A stretch of 37,839 nt of DNA from a virus, in IMG/VR virus record IMGVR_UViG_3300032431_000025, positions 1 through 37,839 of that record. The stretch is one strand, 5' to 3'. Within the stretch, counting starts at the first letter, position 1, and each line of letters opens with the position of its first letter. This document shows positions 6,546 through 13,667 of the stretch, piece by piece. The notes beneath the pieces were generated by a model. It was not told where the DNA came from, made no database searches, and saw nothing but the letters and a program-made list of their open reading frames with translations. The translations under genes and the position numbers were made by a program.

Positions 6546-8001
6546 TCGTAAACCATTTTTAAGCGACTTCCAGAACCTGAGAGAAAACCGGGACTATTAT
6601 TCTGGTAACACTTGGCAATTTTGGATCGGTGCAAGGGTAGCGCACGGTTCCCCTCAATATCTGGAAATCATGAATGAAGTCTTTCGGGTCTTCCAGAGTG
6701 CCAACAAAATCCAAGAGTGCGTCGATCGACACCGCCGCGCCCTAATCAGCAAACCGCCGATCTGGTATTTCACCAACCCAGAAGGAGATCGCACCCCAGC
6801 CAGTACCGCCGATCTCAAATTGCAGAGATTGATCGATCGATGGTCACGCCGGAAAAATCCCCTAGTCGAAGCCCTCACTGCCACGCTCTTAGAGGGTAAA
6901 GGATATCTAAGATTATGGTCTCCCGTTCAATCAGCAAACAGCCCAAACCCCTATGATCGAATCTCTATACATTCCCCTGCGCCGGGTTCTGTGGAGATAA
7001 AAAGAGATGGGGATGACTTTATCCAAGAGATAAAATACAGATACTCAGACAGCCAAAACCAGCCGCTGATAGAAAGACAATACTTAAATCCCCAAGGGCT
7101 GACTGTTTTTGAAACCATCCGGGGCAAAGAAACCATTGAACAGATCGTCCTAAATCTGGGCGGGGGTTTCTCGATCGTTGAGATGCAGAGGGAACCATTA
7201 ATCACCGACACAATCAAGCGGGCCCAAAACGGGATCAATTATGCCCTAACAATGCTGATTAGAAATATTGGCTATTCTGGATTCTTGAGGGAATTGATCC
7301 TGAATGGACAACCCCCCGGCGAATGGGTAGAGGATCGATCGCAACCCAACGGGCAGAAGTTTGTCCCCAATGCTGAAGGATTCGAGACCAGCCCCGGCAT
7401 TACCAATTTTGTCATGGGCGCTCCAACCTATGACGCTGGGGGCAATATCACCGGATACACCAGCCCAAATGTGAATGTCAGGCAACCGATCGACCCCTCA
7501 ATGTTTCTGGAAACCGTGCAAGCTGAAATCAAAATAATCTATGAATCAATGGGCCAAGGGCATATCCTTGCCACGGACTCACAACTAAGCGGCGTGTCGA
7601 GAGTGCAACTTAGGCAGGATTTTGTAACAGCATTGGGGGAGGATGCTTTAGCCATTAGTGGAGCTTTAGCAGAGATTTATAAGTCTGCTCTCCTGATGCT
7701 TGATCCTGAATCAGTAAATCTTGATCTGGTGGTCAAGTGCCAACTGTCAGTCAGCCAGCCAACACCCGAAGAGATGAGAGAGATTAGGGCAAATTATCAG
7801 GCGGGGCTATTGAGCCGATCGACCGCCATGGCCTTAATGGGAATTGATAATCCTGATGCTGAAGCCGAATTAATCTCTGAAGAAAAAGAATCAACAAACA
7901 CGGATCAGAATAATGACATCCCCACAACCGATCGATCCCCTCCAGACCCAAGCACAACCGATCGAACCCCTCTTGAGCCAAGCCCCATTGAGCCAAGCTG
8001 A
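6535..8001 (+). CDS. phage portal protein
   Basis: Predicted dodecameric portal at the head vertex through which DNA enters and leaves and onto which the tail is built. Supporting features are the opening (YYSGNTWQFWIG ... VFRVFQSANKIQECVDRHRRAL), which is the usual start of SPP1 gp6-like portals, the long mixed alpha/beta core, the stem-like segment around TVQAEIKIIYESMGQG, and a C-terminal region (RANYQAGLLSRSTAMALMGIDNPDAEAELISEE) typical of portals. Length 488 aa fits. I start it at ATG 6535 with GGAG seven bases upstream; an in-frame TTG at 6493 lacks support. The last 25 residues are a Pro/Asp/Thr-rich tail (TDRSPPDPSTTDRTPLEPS) that overlaps the next gene. Confidence 0.88.
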   Translation: MVDNRKPFLSDFQNLRENRDYYSGNTWQFWIGARVAHGSPQYLEIMNEVFRVFQSANKIQECVDRHRRALISKPPIWYFTNPEGDRTPASTADLKLQRLIDRWSRRKNPLVEALTATLLEGKGYLRLWSPVQSANSPNPYDRISIHSPAPGSVEIKRDGDDFIQEIKYRYSDSQNQPLIERQYLNPQGLTVFETIRGKETIEQIVLNLGGGFSIVEMQREPLITDTIKRAQNGINYALTMLIRNIGYSGFLRELILNGQPPGEWVEDRSQPNGQKFVPNAEGFETSPGITNFVMGAPTYDAGGNITGYTSPNVNVRQPIDPSMFLETVQAEIKIIYESMGQGHILATDSQLSGVSRVQLRQDFVTALGEDALAISGALAEIYKSALLMLDPESVNLDLVVKCQLSVSQPTPEEMREIRANYQAGLLSRSTAMALMGIDNPDAEAELISEEKESTNTDQNNDIPTTDRSPPDPSTTDRTPLEPSPIEPS

Positions 8002-8317
8002 AGTAATCCAAGTCCCCCCGATCGACCCCCCGCCGATCGATGACCCGGATAATGATTTGACCATCTTTGAAAGATATCACCGTGAACTTTGGGGAAACGA
8101 TTCCCCATCGATCGCCAGAATAAACAGAGCATTAGAAATCTATGAGGATCATCTAAAACACAAAGTCCCCACTGAGTCACAAGCCAAATTAATTAGTGAA
8201 ATCCAAGACCTGCTAAGAATGGTAGTTCCCAAGCTAGAAGTAGGGAGCGGATTACTACCCCCGGAAACTTTAGTCAACTTTCTTCAAGAATGGGATGCCA
8301 TGATTTCAGAGCATTAA
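7913..8317 (+). CDS. hypothetical 134-aa head-module protein
   Basis: Unrecognised. It starts at ATG 7913 inside the portal gene, overlapping it by 89 bases in another frame, and has a Pro/Gln-rich N terminus (MTSPQPIDPLQTQAQPIEPL) encoded by the same CCGATCGA-type repeats that encode the portal tail. A folded-looking helical part follows (TIFERYHRELWG, IARINRALEIYEDHL, LISEIQDLLRMVVPKLE). An alternative TTG start at 7988 would nearly remove the overlap. Position between portal and scaffold suggests a head-assembly or minor head role; that is inference only. Confidence 0.6.
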   Translation: MTSPQPIDPLQTQAQPIEPLLSQAPLSQAEVIQVPPIDPPPIDDPDNDLTIFERYHRELWGNDSPSIARINRALEIYEDHLKHKVPTESQAKLISEIQDLLRMVVPKLEVGSGLLPPETLVNFLQEWDAMISEH

Positions 8318-8327
8318 ATTTTCTGAT

Positions 8328-8366
8328 CTTGATCAAGCGGAAAACTTCTGAATCGATCGCTAGGCT
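8328..8366 (+). promoter_or_regulatory. late promoter 2 (before scaffold gene)
   Basis: CTTGATCAAG at 8328-8337, CGGAAA, 17 bp, TAGGCT at 8361-8366. It overlaps an upstream in-frame start candidate for the scaffold gene, which supports the later ATG at 8392. Confidence 0.8.
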
Positions 8367-8391
8367 AGAAATTATTTGGATAATAATATTT

Positions 8392-8994
8392 ATGGATTTC
8401 TCTCAGGTTTTGGATTTTTTGAAGGATCAAGAAGACGGGGCTGCAATGGCTACGGCGATCGCAACCAAGATCACCGCCTTAAATAATGAGGCCGCACAAT
8501 GGCGGGTAAAACTTAGAGAATCAGAATCGGAGTTGGGACGTATTCAAGAATTGAGCGGGGGTGATAGTAAAGCCTTAGAAGGAAAACTAACCGCCCTAAC
8601 TCAACAGCTAGAGGCTGCACAAGTCGAAACCAAGTCCGCCAAAGATTCTCAATCTGATGCGATCGCAAAAGAAGCGGGGTTAAGAAAAACCCTAATTCTC
8701 CAAGACGTAGCTACCAGAGCCGGTGCCGACCGCACCGCACTCACGGAGATCCTTCAAAATATCGAACCTGACAAGATACTGATTTCTGAAAATGGCATAA
8801 CCGTAGACGGTAAACCACTGACAGAATTTGCACAAGCAAAAGGCGACTGGGCTGTTAGGGCATTATTCCCGACCGCTCCGAAGCCAACACTACCCACTGG
8901 CGGGACTTCAGGACAAGCCCCTAAGAATCCGGTAGATGATTATTTTAAGAGTACTTACACCTTACCCAAGGCTAAAACTAATGCCCCAAGTTAA
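8392..8994 (+). CDS. scaffold-like coiled-coil head protein
   Basis: Predicted scaffolding or minor capsid protein that guides capsid assembly. Residues about 20-110 form a long coiled coil (ALNNEAAQWRVKLRESESELG ... LTALTQQLEAAQVETKSAKD). It is followed by a small domain with the pattern RTALTEILQNIEPDKI, ENGITVDGKPLTEFAQAK, WAVRALFP, which is common in phage scaffold-like proteins next to capsid genes, and a Pro/Gly linker ending in DDYFKSTY. I start it at ATG 8392, 55 bases after the late-promoter palindrome; the longer frame from 8290 would be translated from promoter DNA. It lies immediately upstream of decoration and capsid genes. No protease motif is seen. Confidence 0.75.
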   Translation: MDFSQVLDFLKDQEDGAAMATAIATKITALNNEAAQWRVKLRESESELGRIQELSGGDSKALEGKLTALTQQLEAAQVETKSAKDSQSDAIAKEAGLRKTLILQDVATRAGADRTALTEILQNIEPDKILISENGITVDGKPLTEFAQAKGDWAVRALFPTAPKPTLPTGGTSGQAPKNPVDDYFKSTYTLPKAKTNAPS

Positions 8995-9622
8995 ATTTTC
9001 CACGGATACCATCGGGTATCAAAATTTCCTAGCAGAGGACTTATCTAGCTACAACCTAGTCCCGGCTGGGGCAAAGATTAACCCCGGCGAGTTTTCAGCC
9101 TACGGTTCGATCTTTGTTACGGTAGCGACTGGCGGGGCTGCAATTAATGCCGTCTCAATTCCCATCACTGCTTTAGCTCCTCTAGAAAAAGTAGGGACGG
9201 TCATTCTCCCGATCGGTGCGGTCTTAATTTTTGGAGCTAAAAAGTTTGCAATCCTCACAGCCCCCGCTCTTGCTGGTGACACCGCGATCGCTGTACAAGC
9301 CATACCAACCGCCTTAGTTATTACGGATGCAGCTAACTATTCCCCCGGTCATTCCAAGCCAATACAGGCTGGTTTACTTGTGGGCAGGACATTTGCAGAA
9401 AGGGATAACAGCACTCCTTACGGGCCAGCAGACGTGGCTGCTGATACAGACGTGTACTTAATCGGGGTTGGTTGCCAAGATGCAAACATTAACCCAGAAA
9501 TAGTGTTACTCAGACACCAAACTTTAATTTATGAAAACCGCCTCCCCAATTGGGCTGCCATGACCGCACCCCAAAAAGCCAAGGTGCGATCGCTTTACCA
9601 GTGCATCACTTCAGCTAATTAG
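8981..9622 (+). CDS. head decoration-type structural protein
   Basis: Probably a capsid-surface decoration or stabilising protein. From ATG 8981 the 213-aa product has a beta-rich, Ala/Val-rich core (VPAGAKINPGEFSAYG, VGTVILPIGAVLIFGAKKFA, ILTAPALAGDTAIAVQAIP) resembling the beta domain of head decoration proteins encoded just before major capsid genes. The C terminus is helical (NWAAMTAPQKAKVRSLYQCI). It overlaps the scaffold gene stop by 14 bases. The earlier ATG-like start at 8936 lies within the scaffold gene and is not needed. Order scaffold, decoration, capsid supports the role. Confidence 0.65.
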   Translation: MPQVKFSTDTIGYQNFLAEDLSSYNLVPAGAKINPGEFSAYGSIFVTVATGGAAINAVSIPITALAPLEKVGTVILPIGAVLIFGAKKFAILTAPALAGDTAIAVQAIPTALVITDAANYSPGHSKPIQAGLLVGRTFAERDNSTPYGPADVAADTDVYLIGVGCQDANINPEIVLLRHQTLIYENRLPNWAAMTAPQKAKVRSLYQCITSAN

Positions 9623-9675
9623 TCGGGTAGATATCGACTGAAATTTATCAACACCCCTAACTAGGAAAAAGAAAG

Positions 9676-10800
9676 ATGGACATTCTAAAATTTTACGCAG
9701 ACTTGCAGGCTGATGGTTATTTTGCCCGGATGATGATGAATCCCATTACTCAATTCGGGACTACGGCGGAGCCATTTCTGGGGGCTAGTTTACTGCCCGA
9801 AGTTCTGAAAGATGAGAACGCATACCAAGAAACCCAAGTCCGCTACAGAACCACCCCCGCTCTCGATGGTTCTAGATACAGCCCGACTCAACTAGATAAT
9901 TCTGGATATCTCGTTGGTTCTGTCAAAGTTGAATTTGGGGATACAGATATCGCCTCCCAGATCACCGCGCAAGAACATGACAGTTTGATGAAATTGTTGG
10001 CTAGGGGTGGAGACGTTCAAGCTCTGGCAAATGCTATCCAGTGGGCCGATCGCACCTTGCTACGACCCCATGCAATTAAAAATGAAATCCAAAGGTGGCA
10101 GGCGATCGTTGATTCCCAAGTAGTCCGCCGGGGTTCTAACGGATTAATCGAAACCGTCAACTATCAAAACCCAGCAGGGCATAGAGTCACCCCGGCGATC
10201 GGCAGTGGAACCCTTGCTGCTCCTACAGGATGGTACGGGCCCAACTACGATCCTTTTGCCCAAGACATTTTCCCTATGGCGCAAAAACTCGCTGCCAAAG
10301 GCTACACGATTGATCGAATCATTACTTCCAGAGGGATCGCCTATGTCCTTGCCCAAAACCCCAAAGTGGTGCAACGGACTTCTAGAGTCACGATCGCCGG
10401 GGGTGAAATATCAGCCGTGATGGGGCAGGTGACACTAGCTGAACTATCCCAGATAACCGTGCAAGATTCCCTGCCACCGATCGAACTTTACGATCGGGTC
10501 TATAGAACAGCCTCCGGGGCATTCCCGTTCCTCAACAAGAATGCTTTTGTTATGGTTTGCTCTACAGGTCGTGACGAGTCGATCGACCTTGGAGACGATG
10601 GGGTACTGCAACTGACAGACACCCTAGGCTATTACGGTATCGGCCGCCCCGCCGGAGCCTCTAGCCCCGGTCGTGTTGTCTATACAGAAATAAGCGATCG
10701 CAAACCGAAAGGACTTTTTGGGGAATCATACCAAACTGGGTTCCCAGTCATTACCGACCCCGAAGCGATCGCCGTGATCACAGTCGCACCACCAGTTTAA
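9676..10800 (+). CDS. major capsid protein, gpE/HK97-like
   Basis: Main shell protein. The 374-aa sequence has the features of lambda gpE-type capsids with an HK97 fold: an N-terminal arm (MDILKFYADLQADGYFARMM), the P-domain spine helix region (DVQALANAIQWADRTLLRPHAIKNEI), the A-domain strands after DRIITSRGIAYVLAQNPKV, and a C terminus reading YQTGFPVITDPEAIAVITV, a common ending of this family. ATG 9676 has an AGGAAAAAG site. Position after scaffold and decoration genes and before connector genes fits exactly. No sign of truncation or a fused protease domain. Confidence 0.88.
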   Translation: MDILKFYADLQADGYFARMMMNPITQFGTTAEPFLGASLLPEVLKDENAYQETQVRYRTTPALDGSRYSPTQLDNSGYLVGSVKVEFGDTDIASQITAQEHDSLMKLLARGGDVQALANAIQWADRTLLRPHAIKNEIQRWQAIVDSQVVRRGSNGLIETVNYQNPAGHRVTPAIGSGTLAAPTGWYGPNYDPFAQDIFPMAQKLAAKGYTIDRIITSRGIAYVLAQNPKVVQRTSRVTIAGGEISAVMGQVTLAELSQITVQDSLPPIELYDRVYRTASGAFPFLNKNAFVMVCSTGRDESIDLGDDGVLQLTDTLGYYGIGRPAGASSPGRVVYTEISDRKPKGLFGESYQTGFPVITDPEAIAVITVAPPV

Positions 10801-10803
10801 CCA

Positions 10804-11196
10804 ATGCAACTAACTCTCCCAGCCGCTCTCGCATCTGTCAAGAATCTGCCAACCGTTAGAGGCTTGCCAGTGCTTTTAGATGACGATTTCTTAAATAGAC
10901 TCTTAACTTTATCTGCCGGGGTTAATGCCCAAGCTGAAACGGTTTATCGAGTCTATTACGTGGCTGCAAAGTTTTTAGAGCAGATTCGATCGCAACATAC
11001 CCTAAGCTCTGCTGACGGTGCTGTTTTTACAGAACTTGCTATCCCGATCGCCTCCCTGTTAAATCTGCAATTTAGTGAAGATTTAGCGTTGGGGTTAATC
11101 ATCCCCCCCGGCTTTGAATCTGTGCCACTGCCGATCGCATCGCATAGGCTCAAAGTCTTTGGAACCAAATCTGTGAGGGTGCGACCAGTGTTATGA
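10804..11196 (+). CDS. putative head-tail connector protein
   Basis: 130-aa protein, unrecognised by motif but in the position of the first head-tail connector, three bases after the capsid stop. The helical segments (LDDDFLNRLLTLSAGVNAQAE, YYVAAKFLEQIRSQ, TELAIPIASLLNLQFSEDLAL) fit the small helical connector proteins of siphoviruses and myoviruses. The next gene overlaps its stop by four bases (ATGA), so production is coupled. An adaptor role at the portal is inference from order. Confidence 0.55.
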   Translation: MQLTLPAALASVKNLPTVRGLPVLLDDDFLNRLLTLSAGVNAQAETVYRVYYVAAKFLEQIRSQHTLSSADGAVFTELAIPIASLLNLQFSEDLALGLIIPPGFESVPLPIASHRLKVFGTKSVRVRPVL

Positions 11197-11585
11197 GTAG
11201 TAGTCCCTTTTTCGATTTCGTTAATGCAACCTTGACATTCAAAGTTCCCGGCGTAATCACCCTTGACGCTTCTGGGAATCCTTCGAGTGCATCTACAGAA
11301 TTGATAGTAAAGGCGATGCTTCAGGGCGATCGCAAACAGGCTGCCTACTTCCTAAGAATGGGGACTGGTGTTGATTTAATTCCAGTAACAGGCAGATGTA
11401 TAGAGCCTTTACAATTACCGCCGGGGCTGGTGGCTGATTCTGTAGCGATCGCCCTAATCGGTAATCAAGCTGGGGAGTTTATTTTATCCGGTGCTATCCA
11501 GTCCCCTTATTATCCAGTCACAATTCTGGGGCAGAAAATAGTCGGCAACTTTAGAATTACGAAAATCTGGGGGAATTTCATTTAA
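11193..11585 (+). CDS. putative head-closure/adaptor protein
   Basis: 130-aa protein, mostly beta (ATLTFKVPGVITLDASG, QAAYFLRMGTGVDLIPVTGRCI, GEFILSGAIQSPYYPVTILG). The beta-barrel-like composition and position between the connector and the tail completion protein suggest a head-closure (stopper) protein. It is coupled on both sides: ATGA overlap upstream and TAATG overlap downstream. No decisive motif, so the function is positional. Confidence 0.5.
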   Translation: MSSSPFFDFVNATLTFKVPGVITLDASGNPSSASTELIVKAMLQGDRKQAAYFLRMGTGVDLIPVTGRCIEPLQLPPGLVADSVAIALIGNQAGEFILSGAIQSPYYPVTILGQKIVGNFRITKIWGNFI

Positions 11586-12019
11586 TGGCTAAATCAATTT
11601 CTATCAGGGTTCGAGGGTCTGAAGTTCTGTTAAAACTGGATATGGTATCGGCGAAACTTGCCAACTTATCTATTCCTGTCAGTCAATCTGCTGAATATAT
11701 GCTGAAGGAAACCAAACTAAATTTTGCCAAAGAATCAACTCCAGACGGGGCAGGATGGGCTGTCTTAGCCGCTAGTACCTTAGCCCAAAAAAGCGGCGGT
11801 AAAATTCTGGTAGAATCCGGGGCGCTCTTAGGTTCGATCGCCATTAAAGGAGCCGGATCAAAGCAAGCAATCATCAGTAGCACTGGGGTAGCCTACGCTA
11901 TTTACCACGCAGCCGGGACTTCTAAAATGCCAGCCCGTGTATTTATCGGAGTTTCAGGACGGCACGTAACCCGGATCAATCAGATATTTAAGAAGTACAT
12001 CAAATCTATCACCATGTGA
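11585..12019 (+). CDS. phage virion morphogenesis / tail completion protein
   Basis: 144-aa protein of the Mu gpG/P2 gpS-like virion morphogenesis family. Diagnostic features are FAKESTPDGAGWAVLAAST, then LVESGALLGSI, then YAIYHAAGTSKMPARVFIG, which follow the family order W-x-L, S-G-x-L-x-x-S and H-x-x-G-x-x-MPARxFxG. These proteins help finish the head-tail junction or tail. It shares a base with the stop of the preceding gene (TAATG). Confidence 0.82.
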   Translation: MAKSISIRVRGSEVLLKLDMVSAKLANLSIPVSQSAEYMLKETKLNFAKESTPDGAGWAVLAASTLAQKSGGKILVESGALLGSIAIKGAGSKQAIISSTGVAYAIYHAAGTSKMPARVFIGVSGRHVTRINQIFKKYIKSITM

Positions 12020-12020
12020 A

Positions 12021-12536
12021 ATGGACATTCAAGCGATCGAACAGATTCTAATAGATCGGCTATCCCCTCTTAGATCCACTGGGATCAGGGTGCGGGGCTT
12101 ACCTAGTTTGCCAAGCGATTTAGGGCTAGACACTAATACAGGGATACTCACGATTTATCTAGACAAGACAAACTTTGAATCCCCCGGTTCCTTGGGTTTA
12201 GTAGTCCAATCCGTACTCCTCCAATTCGTTATCGAACTCCGATTAACTAATCTCAGGGAACCCAACGGAGCTTATCCAGCGATCCGGTATATCTGTAACC
12301 GACTAATAGGTTTTGCACCCCCGGACTGTGAAAATATCTATCTGCTCTCGCACGAATTTATGGGAGAGAAAGATAAATTATGGATTCACCAAATCCGGTT
12401 AATCGTCCCCACAAGGCTGTTTGAGATTCCCGACATAGATTCTTATGTCCTCCTCAAACAAATCACCCTAGAGGATGGATATGGCAACGTAGTAATCAAT
12501 GAAGACAGCCCATTCTACACCCCGCCAATAAATTAA
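12021..12536 (+). CDS. tail terminator-like protein, Mu gp37 type
   Basis: 171-aa protein. The opening (IEQILIDRLSPLRSTGIRVRGLPSLP) and central strands (VVQSVLLQFVIELRLTNLR, YPAIRYICNRLIGF) resemble the Gp37 family of Mu-like phages, whose members sit before the sheath gene and are thought to cap the growing tail. It begins one base after the previous stop and ends the first late operon, followed by a bidirectional hairpin. Confidence 0.65.
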   Translation: MDIQAIEQILIDRLSPLRSTGIRVRGLPSLPSDLGLDTNTGILTIYLDKTNFESPGSLGLVVQSVLLQFVIELRLTNLREPNGAYPAIRYICNRLIGFAPPDCENIYLLSHEFMGEKDKLWIHQIRLIVPTRLFEIPDIDSYVLLKQITLEDGYGNVVINEDSPFYTPPIN

Positions 12537-12537
12537 A

Positions 12538-12561
12538 AACCCCAACGATTAAGCCGGGGTT
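12538..12561 (-). terminator. hairpin between converging genes
   Basis: AACCCC / GGGGTT stem with a 12-base loop. Read leftward it is followed by TTTAAT, so it most likely ends the RHH gene transcript at 12583. It may also slow rightward transcription from the head operon. Confidence 0.6.
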
Positions 12562-12582
12562 GTTGAACAGCAGTGCGATCGA

Positions 12583-13302
12583 TCAGTTGCTTTTACAGGC
12601 ATTCCCACCAGTACTAAGCCCCCCAACATAGCCAGAACCATAAACAGGCCTAGAGGTCTCACTAGTCACTGGCTCCGACTCCTTTTGTTCAGCATCATAC
12701 TCATCTATTACGATCGAACCCCCGCCGCTAGAATTAGGGGCAGTGCCAACCGATCCGGGCGATCGCACAATCACTTCAGACGGGGGAATCCAGTCACGAG
12801 GAAAGAAGGAGACTTTATAGCCCCGCTCTATAGCTTGCTGCATTTCTTGCTGAAAGGGCAACAACTCGCTGCTCGAATCACCACCCGATTCAACATCAGA
12901 AGCAGGCGATCGCCCCTCCAACTCCAAGGCATTCGATCTGGATGGAACCCGCAGAGTAATGCCGCCCCTAAAAACAGTGCCAAACTCCGATGTCACCCCG
13001 CCCGCAGAACAAACCGACCCGGACGATCCGATCGAACCACCGCCCCCAGCATAAAAAACAGGCGGAGAGACAGAACCCCTGCCACCGCCACCAGCATCAC
13101 CAGAACCAGAAGCAGGATGGATAGGTCTAGGGGTCTCGCTAGTCACTGGCTCCGACTCCTTTTGTTCAGCATCACTGGGGACTTCGATCCGCCCGTCCTT
13201 GGTTAATTGATTGGCTACAACATTTTGAACGTATTCTCTTCGATCGACCTTAGAGAATCCTTTCAAAGCAGCCCGGACTTGTTTGGAAAATTTTATCTTC
13301 AT
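12583..13302 (-). CDS. RHH-like protein with Gly/Ser/Pro-rich tail
   Basis: 239 aa from ATG 13302. The first 36 residues (KIKFSKQVRAALKGFSKV, then RREYVQNVVANQL) look like a ribbon-helix-helix fold and align with the RHH of the 19858 gene. The remainder is low complexity: Gly-rich runs (SGDAGGGGRGSVSPP, AGGGGSIGSSGSV), a helical stretch (LLPFQQEMQQAIERGYKVSFFP), and a duplicated peptide DAEQKESEPVTSET once near residue 50 and once near the C terminus. It runs against the late operon, between tail terminator and sheath. Directly upstream is an operator-like 18-mer shared with 710..727, so autoregulation is plausible. A TTG start at 13329 would lie inside that operator and is rejected. Function unknown beyond probable DNA binding. 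Confidence 0.6.
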   Translation of the reverse strand: MKIKFSKQVRAALKGFSKVDRREYVQNVVANQLTKDGRIEVPSDAEQKESEPVTSETPRPIHPASGSGDAGGGGRGSVSPPVFYAGGGGSIGSSGSVCSAGGVTSEFGTVFRGGITLRVPSRSNALELEGRSPASDVESGGDSSSELLPFQQEMQQAIERGYKVSFFPRDWIPPSEVIVRSPGSVGTAPNSSGGGSIVIDEYDAEQKESEPVTSETSRPVYGSGYVGGLSTGGNACKSN

Positions 13303-13323
13303 GCCTTTATAATAACACCCCAA

Positions 13324-13341
13324 TGCCAAGTTTACACGGCA
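13324..13341. promoter_or_regulatory. operator-like site, copy B
   Basis: Identical 18-mer to 710..727 (TGCCAAGTTTACACGGCA), 21 bases upstream of the RHH gene start, with TATTATAA between site and start as a likely -10 region on the minus strand. Confidence 0.6.
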
Positions 13342-13398
13342 TACGGCTTATTTATCTAGGCTATTTTCTAGACATCCCCCTGCTCTCGATTTCCTGAT

Positions 13399-13437
13399 CT
13401 TGATCAAGCGGAAAAAGTTAAGCCCCGCCATTAGGCT
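13399..13437 (+). promoter_or_regulatory. late promoter 3 (before sheath operon)
   Basis: CTTGATCAAG at 13399-13408, CGGAAA, 17 bp, TAGGCT at 13432-13437. It restarts late transcription after the leftward RHH gene. Confidence 0.8.
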
Positions 13438-13460
13438 AGATATTATTTGGATTGAATCAG

Positions 13461-13667
13461 ATGCAGCAATTTATCTATACAGGACCAGTCAATAGCGGGG
13501 TAACGATCGACGGGATCGACTACCTCCTCTATCAACAAAACCCCATAACTTTGCCAGAAGATAATGATTATGTAAAGAGCTTGATTGCTCAAAAATATTT
13601 AGAAATCGTTGAAAAACCTGTCATTGCAGAAAATATTAATCCCGTAACTATAGCGAGTAAAAAATAA
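13461..13667 (+). CDS. small protein preceding sheath, Mu gp38-like position
   Basis: 68-aa protein (MQQFIYTGPVNSGVTIDG ... ITLPEDNDYVKSLIAQKYLEIVE). Mu-like phages carry a comparably small protein (gp38, DUF2635) just before the sheath gene with the same order: an N-terminal strand, a Gly turn, then LPEDxxYV followed by a helix. The similarity is one of plan, not clear identity. I prefer ATG 13461 with GGATTG upstream; an in-frame TTG at 13452 adds three residues. Its stop overlaps the sheath start (TAATG). Confidence 0.65.
   Translation: MQQFIYTGPVNSGVTIDGIDYLLYQQNPITLPEDNDYVKSLIAQKYLEIVEKPVIAENINPVTIASKK

Noticed and set aside
8290-8391. N-terminal 34 residues of the scaffold frame
   Set aside because: They are encoded by the late promoter (palindrome and -10 box), so the mRNA would not contain them.
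12685-13206. Rightward 173-aa frame opposite the RHH/low-complexity gene
   Set aside because: Arg-rich, no ribosome site, and the Gly/Ser/Pro frame on the other strand has an operator, an RHH domain and a terminator; this is a shadow frame.
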